From NCBI GenBank assembly GCA_009783605.1, contig WRDE01000173.1:1-5320 (forward strand): a stretch of 5,320 nucleotides of DNA, in the 5' to 3' direction. How positions within the stretch are numbered: the stretch's first letter is position 1; each line of letters starts with the position of its first letter. Source of the stretch: Oscillospiraceae bacterium. GTDB lineage: Bacteria > Bacillota > Clostridia > Oscillospirales > Acutalibacteraceae. Made by a program: the position numbers and the translations under genes. Of the stretch, positions 1 to 4,667 are shown in pieces. The notes below the pieces were generated by a model, which was not told the DNA's origin, ran no database searches, and was given only the letters and a program-made list of their open reading frames with translations.

Positions 1-87
1 TATAATGTCATCCGGGTAGGAGGGCCGGTATGTATCGTAATAATCCGCCATCTGGTTAAACATTCTGCTTTCTTTTTCGTAATCCAT
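1..87 (-). CDS. Class I SAM-dependent methyltransferase-like protein, N-terminal fragment
   Basis: ATG at 87-85 opens a frame that stays open for 29 codons to the window edge. It is too short for the usual ORF cutoffs. The peptide has MFNQMADYYDTYRPSYP at residues 9-25. That resembles the start of many small class I SAM-dependent methyltransferases (the 'F..MA..YD.YRPSYP' opening), in which the glycine-rich SAM motif comes about 20-30 residues later, here beyond the window. The substrate cannot be told. The start lies 8 bases after the uvrC stop. A strong Shine-Dalgarno-like GAGGAGG sits in the last uvrC codons (110-104), but 16 bases from the ATG is longer than ideal. The tight spacing and shared strand suggest co-transcription with uvrC. 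The family call is from memory of the motif and could be wrong in detail. Confidence 0.7.
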   Translation of the reverse strand, partial: MDYEKESRMFNQMADYYDTYRPSYPDDII

Positions 88-95
88 ACGTTTGT

Positions 96-2186
96 TTATC
101 CGTCCTCCTCAAAATACTTCAAAATCCCCTCCGCCGCCGACCGGGGGATCCCCTTCACCGACAGCAGCTGTTCCACCGACGCGCCTTTGATCGCTTTCAG
201 TGACCCGAAGGCTTTCAGCAGCGCGTTGGCGCGGCCGGCGCCGATGCCGGGGATGTCGGTCAGGGCGGTTACCAAGGTATTCTTTTTGCGCTTCTGCCGG
301 TGGAAGCTTACTGCGTAGCGGTGGACCTCCTCCTGGATGGCCGACAGCAGGGTGAAGGCGGTGCGTTTGGATTGGATGGCGATTTCGCCGCCGTCGGCGG
401 CGATGGCGCGGGTGCGGTGGCGGTCATCCTTGACCAAGCCGAACACGGGGATGTCCAGCCCGTAGCTGTCCACCAACGGCTTGACCGCCGACACATGGCC
501 GGCGCCGCCGTCCAACAGGATCAGGTCGGGTAATCGTTTAAAGCCATATGGTGTTGAAGTGGGTAATTCGCTCCCTGCTTCAGACAGCGAAGAGGCGATG
601 TCGCGGCCGCAGCCGCACGAGCCCCGATATTCCTCCAGCCGCCGCTGTAATACCTCCCGCATCGCCCCGTAGTCGTCGGCGGCGTCGGCGGATTTGATGT
701 TGAATTTGCGGTAGCCGGCCTTGAGCGGCTTGCCCTGCTCAAACACCACCATGCCGGCCACCGGGTCGGCGCCGGCGGTGTGGGAGATATCGTAGCATTC
801 GATATAGCCCGGCGGCGCCGGCAGCCCCAGCAGCCGCGCCAGCTCATTGAGTGCCGCCAGCTGATGACCCGCAGCACCGCGGGTGCTGCTTGTGCCGGCC
901 TGTTGGGCCAGCCGTTCGGCGGCGTTGGCGCGGCACATCTCGATCAGCTGTGCCTGCTCACCGATCTGGGGCTGGACGATCCGCACCCGCCGCCCGGCTT
1001 TTTCCCCCAACCAGCGCTCCAGCAGCCCGGTATCCTCCACATCCCCATCGACGGTGATCTGCGGCGGCACCGGTGCGCGCATGGTGTAATACCGGCGCAG
1101 AAATTCGGCGCGGGCGGCAGGCAATGTCTCGGTGGCGGTGTCGATATCCACGAAAAAGTGTTCCCGGTCGAACAGGTTACCGCCGGAGAAACGGAACACT
1201 TCAAAACAGGCATTGGATTCAGCTGCTGCCGCTGACCGCGCCAGCGCGATGATGTCCTGTTCCGATATTTTGGACATGACCACCTTCTGTTTGGCCTGCA
1301 ATTTATGGAAGGCGCTGATGGTGTCCCGCAGCGACGCGGCCCGCTCGAAGTCCAGCTTTTCCGCCGCCGTTTCCATCTGCTGCTGCATCTCGGCAATAAC
1401 GGCGGCGCTGCCCCGGGTGAGGAAAGCCAGCGCCTTGTCATGCCGTTCCATGTATGCCGCCTCGCCGATCCTGCCGGCGCAGGGGGCGCAGCATTGGCCG
1501 ATATGGTGGTTGAGGCAGGGGCGGTACTTAATTGATAATTGAGAATTGACAATTGAAAATTTACGGGTGCAGGTTGCAAGTTGAAACAACCGATTGGCCT
1601 CATCCACCGAATTTTTTACCGAGAAGGAGCTGACATATGGGCCGATATAGGTGGCGCCGTCGTCTGATTTCTGCGGCGTGGAATAGATCCGCGGGAAGGG
1701 CGGCGGGGTGACCCGGATATAATGGTAGCCCTTGTCGTCCTTGAGCTTCATGTTGTATTTCGGCGTGTATTGCTTGATCAGGGAACATTCTAATACCAGC
1801 GCTTCAAATTCGCTGTCGGCGATGATATACTCAAAATGATCCACCTGAGATACCATCTGCCGTACCCGGGATTCATGGCGGGCGTCGGAACCGAAGTAGG
1901 AACTGACCCGGTTTTTGAGCGCCTTGGCCTTGCCGATGTAGATGATGGTGCCGGCGGCGTTTTTCATGATGTAGACGCCCGGCGACTGCGGCAGCGCCAT
2001 AGCGTTGGCGCGCAGCTGTTCGAGGTTGGGATTTTTCTCCTCATGCGGCCGGTCGGTCAGCTCCCTGACCGGGCCGTATGCCTCCTCATAAGACAACGGA
2101 TAAGGTATCCCCTCCGGCAGGCCGAAATACCCCCGCTGGGTCGGGTCAAACTTCTTCTGTTGGTCCTGTTCGGGGAGGTCAGGCAC
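96..2186 (-). CDS. uvrC: UvrABC system protein C (excinuclease ABC subunit C)
   Basis: UvrC is the cytoplasmic nuclease of nucleotide excision repair; bound to UvrB on damaged DNA it cuts on both sides of the lesion. The 696 codons run from GTG to TAA. Domains in order: GIY-YIG nuclease (about 64-145; GVY at 70-72, YIG at 83-85, likely metal-binding Glu133 in VLECSLIK); a cysteine cluster (Cys206, 224, 232, 236) matching the [4Fe-4S] ligands reported for UvrC; UVR UvrB-binding helices (about 261-295); the RNase H-like endonuclease (Asp466 in YDISHTAG, Asp504/505, Asp559 in LLDGG, His622); and a helix-hairpin-helix DNA-binding pair (about 640-690). Catalytic residues look intact, so the protein should work. 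Odd points: about 50 extra N-terminal residues before the usual start, a heptamer-repeat insertion at about 210-221 and a low-similarity insertion at about 524-550. GGAG at 2199-2196 supports the GTG start. TTG at 2096 is an alternative that removes 30 residues. Confidence 0.97.
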   Translation of the reverse strand: MPDLPEQDQQKKFDPTQRGYFGLPEGIPYPLSYEEAYGPVRELTDRPHEEKNPNLEQLRANAMALPQSPGVYIMKNAAGTIIYIGKAKALKNRVSSYFGSDARHESRVRQMVSQVDHFEYIIADSEFEALVLECSLIKQYTPKYNMKLKDDKGYHYIRVTPPPFPRIYSTPQKSDDGATYIGPYVSSFSVKNSVDEANRLFQLATCTRKFSIVNSQLSIKYRPCLNHHIGQCCAPCAGRIGEAAYMERHDKALAFLTRGSAAVIAEMQQQMETAAEKLDFERAASLRDTISAFHKLQAKQKVVMSKISEQDIIALARSAAAAESNACFEVFRFSGGNLFDREHFFVDIDTATETLPAARAEFLRRYYTMRAPVPPQITVDGDVEDTGLLERWLGEKAGRRVRIVQPQIGEQAQLIEMCRANAAERLAQQAGTSSTRGAAGHQLAALNELARLLGLPAPPGYIECYDISHTAGADPVAGMVVFEQGKPLKAGYRKFNIKSADAADDYGAMREVLQRRLEEYRGSCGCGRDIASSLSEAGSELPTSTPYGFKRLPDLILLDGGAGHVSAVKPLVDSYGLDIPVFGLVKDDRHRTRAIAADGGEIAIQSKRTAFTLLSAIQEEVHRYAVSFHRQKRKKNTLVTALTDIPGIGAGRANALLKAFGSLKAIKGASVEQLLSVKGIPRSAAEGILKYFEEDG
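1530..1564 (+). repeat. Heptamer array A inside uvrC (AATTGAN x4 plus one degenerate unit)
   Basis: Four exact tandem copies of AATTGAN (last base T, G, C, A in turn) at 1530-1557 are followed by a decayed AATTTAC, giving five units or 35 bases. The tract is strikingly AT-rich inside a GC-rich gene. Read on the coding strand it gives SIVNSQLSIK (UvrC residues 211-220), with the seven-residue period expected of a 7-base repeat. It stays in frame and adds no stop. The same heptamer occurs in the opposite orientation at 2427-2461. Confidence 0.9.
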
Positions 2187-2195
2187 GGGGGTTCA

Positions 2196-2199
2196 CTCC
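2196..2199 (-). promoter_or_regulatory. Ribosome binding site for uvrC
   Basis: GGAG on the minus strand, 9 bases before the GTG at 2186-2184. It supports the GTG start even though this leaves UvrC with about 50 residues more at the N terminus than typical relatives. An in-frame TGA at 2195-2193 blocks any start further upstream. Confidence 0.6.
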
Positions 2200-2229
2200 G
2201 TTCGGATTGACAGTTGACGAAATATATGC

Positions 2230-2258
2230 TTGACATTTTTATAGATGTGGTTTATAAT
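2230..2258 (+). promoter_or_regulatory. Consensus sigma-A promoter facing away from uvrC
   Basis: TTGACA at 2230-2235 and TATAAT at 2253-2258 with a 17-base spacer, a full match to the housekeeping consensus. Transcription would start near 2265 on the plus strand, opposite to every gene here, and would soon meet the terminator at 2313-2345. This implies a short RNA rather than an mRNA. Confidence 0.75.
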
Positions 2259-2264
2259 AAAAAG

Positions 2265-2345
2265 CAGACGGGGAGCCAATAGACGGCAGCCTCGGCGTAT
2301 GTTTATGCTTGCAGTCCGCCTACGCTATTAGGCGGGCTACTTTTT
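2265..2345 (+). ncRNA. Candidate short plus-strand RNA (about 80 nt), antisense to the uvrC leader
   Basis: It is bounded by the consensus promoter at 2230-2258 and the rho-independent terminator ending at 2345. It carries two related segments, GACGGGGAGCC (2267-2277) and GACGGCAGCCTCG (2282-2294). Both are complementary to 2361-2374, which lies just past the terminator and would be present only in a read-through transcript. It overlaps the predicted uvrC leader on the opposite strand completely. The only ATG frame inside (2299-2331, ten residues) has no ribosome binding site. I do not recognise the RNA family. Transcription is predicted, not shown. Confidence 0.45.
2313..2345 (+). terminator. 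Rho-independent terminator, plus strand
   Basis: AGTCCGCCTA (2313-2322) pairs with TAGGCGGGCT (2329-2338) as a 10-bp stem with one G-U pair and a 6-base loop. AC and five T follow (2341-2345). It sits about 50-80 bases after the plus-strand promoter start and no gene ends just before it, so it would end the short RNA. On the minus strand the hairpin lacks a T run. Confidence 0.7.
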
Positions 2346-2383
2346 ATCTCAAGAACAAAACGAGGCTCCCCGTCCACAGAAAT

Positions 2384-2413
2384 ATTATACCATCTTTACT
2401 GCGGAACTGTCAA
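2384..2413 (-). promoter_or_regulatory. Predicted sigma-A promoter for uvrC
   Basis: On the minus strand TTGACA (2413-2408) and TATAAT (2389-2384) are separated by 18 bases. Start would be near 2377, giving a leader of about 190 bases before the uvrC GTG. It lies downstream of the activase stop at 2442, so uvrC and the methyltransferase can be transcribed independently of the activase gene. Confidence 0.75.
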
Positions 2414-2426
2414 ATTTAGAGCCCCT

Positions 2427-2461
2427 CTTAATTTTCAATTATCAATTATCCATTTTCAATT
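2427..2461 (-). repeat. Heptamer array B at the 3' end of the activase gene
   Basis: Five minus-strand heptamers of the AATTGAN type: AATTGAA, AATGGAT, AATTGAT, AATTGAA and AATTAAG, from 2461 down to 2427. This is the same unit as array A in uvrC, in the opposite orientation. The array supplies the final residues LKMDN of the upstream gene and its TGA stop (2444-2442). The protein therefore ends inside the repeat and not at a native terminus. Confidence 0.88.
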
Positions 2462-4556
2462 CGCACGCGCAAGCGCGCGCGTCAACTGCTGCCAGCAGAC
2501 TCCGGATCCGTATCTTCACCGCGCCCAGATTGTTGATCTCGTCGATCTTGAGCTGGGTATACAGCTTGCCGCCCTGCTCCAGGATCGCCCGCACCTCGTC
2601 GGTGGTGATCGCGTCGATGCCGCAGCCGAAGGAGACTAACTGCACCAGCTCCATATCCGGCTGGGTGGTGACATAGGCGGCGGCGTGGTAGAGCCGGCTG
2701 TGGTAGGTCCACTGGTTGAGCACCCTGACCGGCTGTTTCGGCGCGAGATGGGCCACCGCGTCCTCGGTCAGCACCGCCAGCCCGAACCGGCTGATCAGCC
2801 CGTCGATGCCGTGGTGGATTTCGGGATCCATATGGTAAGGCCGGCCGGCCAGCACCACGATCCGCCGGCCGTTTTTCCGGGCATCGGCGATGATTTCGGC
2901 GCCTTTTTCCCGGATGGCGGCCATATACCGCTGCTGCGCCGCGTAAGCCGCTCTGGCGGCTTTTTTGATTTCTCCCGCCGGAATACCGAACGCGCTTCCG
3001 AAGTATTCCGCCGCCTTTACAGCGAAACCGCCCGGGCGGTGGAGGCCGAAGTAGGGGAATAGAAACCGCGGCTTGCCGGACGGGGCGCCGGATTCACCCA
3101 ACCGCCCTACATTGGCGTTCAGCAATTCGGGATAATAGGCCACCACCGGGCAGTTGTAGTGGTTGTCGCCCTTGCCCTCGTCAAAATTATAGGGCAGACA
3201 GGGATAGAAAATGACGTCCGCATCCGTATCCAACAGCTTTTCGATATGGCCGTGGAGCAGCTTGGCGGGGTAGCAGACGGTATCGGAGGGGATGGTGTGC
3301 TGGCCGGCGTGGTAGAGAGCGCGGTTGGAGGCGGGGGAGAGCAGCACCTCGAAACCGAGACAAGTAAAAAACGCGTGCCAGAACGGCAGGTTTTCATAGA
3401 GATTCAGCCCCATCGGGATACCGATTTTGCCGCGGATGTTGTCACCGCCGGACAGCGAACGCAGATAATCATATTTCCAGGCGAACAGGTTTTGTGAGTT
3501 AGGCGTTAGGGGTGAGGAGTCAGGCGTTACCGAAGCCGATTTGTTGCCCTCTGAATTCTGTCTGCCGCTCACCGGGCGTTCGCAGCGGTTGCCGGAGATA
3601 AATTGCCGACCGCCGCCGAAACTGTTGACCGTCAGCAGACAGTGGTTGCCGCAGAGACCGCAGTTGACGGTTTTGGCGGTATGTACGAAATTTTCCAGCT
3701 CGGCGGCACTCAATATAGTAGTGGCGAGTGGTGAGTGGCGAGTGGTTAGGGGCGAAATGTGTTCGTTCGCAATATCGCGCGGCCGGAGGTCACTCACCAC
3801 TGCGTCCCGCGCCGCCAGCGCCGCCCCATATGCGCCCATCACGCCGGCTATCGTCGGGCGGACCACTTCGGTGCCCAACTCCAGTTCGAAGGCGCGCAGC
3901 ACCGCGTCGTTGAGGAAGGTGCCGCCCTGGACCACGATATGGCTGCCCAGCTCGGCCGGGCCGGAGGCCCGGATCACCTTGTAGACGGCGTTTTTGACCA
4001 CGCTGACCGACAGTCCGGCCGAGATATCGTCAACGCTGGCCCCTTCCTTTTGGGCCTGCTTGACCGAAGAATTCATAAAAACCGTGCACCGGGAGCCCAG
4101 ATCCACCGGGCCGGCGGCGAACAGGCCCCGCCGGGAAAAGGCCGCGACATCCTCCCCCAGCGCCCGGGCGAAGGTCTCGATAAACGAGCCGCAGCCGGAG
4201 GAGCAGGCCTCGTTGAGCAGGATATTGTCGATTGCGCCGCCGTTCCCGCCGCCGCGACTATGCACCTTGAAGCATTTCATGTCCTGGCCGCCGATGTCGA
4301 TGACGAAATCCACTTCCGGCGAAAAATGCCGCGCCGCCCGGTGGTGGGCCACCGTCTCGACCAATCCCATGTCCACCGCGAAGGCGTTCTGGATCAGCTC
4401 CTCGCCGTAACCGGTGGCGGCGCTGCCGCGGATGGTGACCCGGCCGCCGAACCGGCGGTAGATTTCCAGCAACTGCTCCCGCACCACCGCCACCGGGTTG
4501 CCGGCGTTGGAGGCGTACCAGGTATGCAGCAGGCCGCCGTTGGCGTCGATCAGCAC
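2442..4556 (-). CDS. Acyl-CoA dehydratase activase-related protein, second ASKHA domain plus DUF2229/COG3580 part
   Basis: This is the main 704-codon part of a protein related to 2-hydroxyacyl-CoA dehydratase activators, ATPases that drive electron transfer to [4Fe-4S] dehydratases. Visible parts: second ASKHA ATPase domain (about 1-250; IDIGGQDMK at 87-94, cysteines 118, 122 and 157 where activators hold the shared cluster, VVQGGTFLND at 208-217); a Cys-rich joint with CxxCxxxC at 299-306 and Cys325; and a DUF2229/COG3580 region (about 376-690; PFWHAFFTCLGFEV, IPSDTVCYPAKL, GRPYHMDPEIHHGI, FGCGIDAITTDEV). GTG at 4556 is not a credible start. The frame is open up to 4667 and upstream codons give WLGIDAGSTTTK, the essential phosphate-1 loop, with no ATG, GTG or TTG there. 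It is therefore the continuation of 4668-5320. The COG3581-like C-terminal domain of full-length relatives is absent. Two heptamer arrays lie inside. The exact substrate of this large family is unknown. Confidence 0.88.
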   Translation of the reverse strand: MLIDANGGLLHTWYASNAGNPVAVVREQLLEIYRRFGGRVTIRGSAATGYGEELIQNAFAVDMGLVETVAHHRAARHFSPEVDFVIDIGGQDMKCFKVHSRGGGNGGAIDNILLNEACSSGCGSFIETFARALGEDVAAFSRRGLFAAGPVDLGSRCTVFMNSSVKQAQKEGASVDDISAGLSVSVVKNAVYKVIRASGPAELGSHIVVQGGTFLNDAVLRAFELELGTEVVRPTIAGVMGAYGAALAARDAVVSDLRPRDIANEHISPLTTRHSPLATTILSAAELENFVHTAKTVNCGLCGNHCLLTVNSFGGGRQFISGNRCERPVSGRQNSEGNKSASVTPDSSPLTPNSQNLFAWKYDYLRSLSGGDNIRGKIGIPMGLNLYENLPFWHAFFTCLGFEVLLSPASNRALYHAGQHTIPSDTVCYPAKLLHGHIEKLLDTDADVIFYPCLPYNFDEGKGDNHYNCPVVAYYPELLNANVGRLGESGAPSGKPRFLFPYFGLHRPGGFAVKAAEYFGSAFGIPAGEIKKAARAAYAAQQRYMAAIREKGAEIIADARKNGRRIVVLAGRPYHMDPEIHHGIDGLISRFGLAVLTEDAVAHLAPKQPVRVLNQWTYHSRLYHAAAYVTTQPDMELVQLVSFGCGIDAITTDEVRAILEQGGKLYTQLKIDEINNLGAVKIRIRSLLAAVDARACACELKMDN
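3496..3530 (+). repeat. Heptamer array C inside the activase gene
   Basis: Five tandem heptamers close to GNGTTAG: GAGTTAG, GCGTTAG, GGGTGAG, GAGTCAG, GCGTTAC. On the coding strand they give VTPDSSPLTPNS (about residues 343-354), with seven-residue periodicity. The array falls in the linker between the Cys-rich joint and the DUF2229 core, where length is likely tolerated. It shares the 11-mer GTTAGGGGYGA with array D. Confidence 0.85.
3721..3755 (+). repeat. Heptamer array D inside the activase gene
   Basis: Five tandem heptamers close to GTGGYGA: GTGGCGA, GTGGTGA, GTGGCGA, GTGGTTA, GGGGCGA. The coding strand gives ISPLTTRHSPLATT (about residues 267-280), again with period seven. It lies between the second ASKHA domain and the Cys-rich joint and stays in frame. 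Confidence 0.88.
3727..3801. repeat. 11-bp inverted repeat bounding an in-frame insertion
   Basis: AGTGGTGAGTG (3727-3737, within array D) has a perfect inverted copy, CACTCACCACT, at 3791-3801, 53 bases away. The enclosed codons (about residues 252-275) look like extra sequence compared with relatives, which pass quickly from the ASKHA end (AALAAR) to the Cys-rich joint. The unit may be a small inserted element of about 80 bases with heptamer-like sequence at both ends. Confidence 0.55.
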
Positions 4557-4667
4557 TAACTTGGTGGTGGTGGATCCGGCGTCAATGCCGAGCCAGGCGT
4601 CGCCGGTATAGTTATCCGCGTCAACAGCCGGCGGGCAGGCGGCGGAGTGACGAGCGGAAAAGGCCGC

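Larger units (their letters stand above)
2259..2374 (-). terminator. Possible attenuator in the uvrC leader (long-range stem plus T run)
   Basis: On the minus strand GACGGGGAGCC (2374-2364) can pair perfectly over 11 bp with GGCTCCCCGTC (2277-2267), followed by TGC and TTTTT (2263-2259). Stem plus U run looks like an intrinsic terminator, but the arms are 86 bases apart with a nested hairpin between, which is unusual. The 5' arm can instead pair with 2294-2282 (AGCCTCG with CGAGGCT, plus GACGG with CCGTC), and the two folds exclude each other. This is terminator/antiterminator-like logic for uvrC, but no known ligand-binding RNA is recognised. Confidence 0.4.
2206..2414. repeat. Imperfect long inverted-arm element in the activase-uvrC intergenic region
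   Basis: The 209-base AT-rich stretch is roughly symmetrical. From outside inwards each arm shows TTGACAGTT (2207-2215; inverted copy 2405-2413), an AGATG-GGT-TATAAT block (near 2243-2258; inverted near 2384-2394) and a perfect 11-bp GACGGGGAGCC (2267-2277; inverted copy 2364-2374). The arms differ in length, so this is not a clean palindrome. It could be a small non-coding mobile element, the remnant of a convergent RNA pair, or a leader regulator. No transposase and no clear target-site duplication are visible. This stretch, about 255 bases between genes, holds no credible protein gene. Confidence 0.55.

Noticed and set aside
944..1603. Long alternative minus-strand frame inside uvrC
   Set aside because: Its Arg/Pro/Ser-rich composition is typical of an off-frame reading, and uvrC in the overlapping frame has all expected motifs.
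2299..2331. Ten-residue frame (MFMLAVRLRY) in the plus-strand RNA
   Set aside because: There is no ribosome binding site, its stop is formed by the terminator stem, and it has no membrane segment of the kind seen in type I toxins.
2267..2374. Classical miniature transposon (MITE) with 11-bp terminal repeats
   Set aside because: The flanking bases show no clear target-site duplication and the similarity extends outward past the 11-bp repeat. Kept only as one hypothesis.
2259..2377. 6S RNA or bacterial SRP RNA in the intergenic region
   Set aside because: The predicted RNA is short, lacks the conserved SRP apical motif, and does not show the long bulged 6S rod. No known RNA family was recognised.
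4554..4556. GTG at 4556 as a real start of a separate downstream gene
   Set aside because: It falls after the phosphate-1 loop (GIDAGSTTTK), so a product starting there would lack an essential ATP-binding element.
3759..4559. Long plus-strand frame (266 codons) opposite the activase gene
   Set aside because: It mirrors the codon bias of a clearly conserved minus-strand protein and resembles no family. It is a shadow of GC-rich coding DNA.
4623..4658. Possible fifth heptamer array in the linker next to the amber codon (GTGACGA-like unit)
   Set aside because: Only one unit fits, and the encoded residues (AAFSARH and onward) look like the family's own linker.
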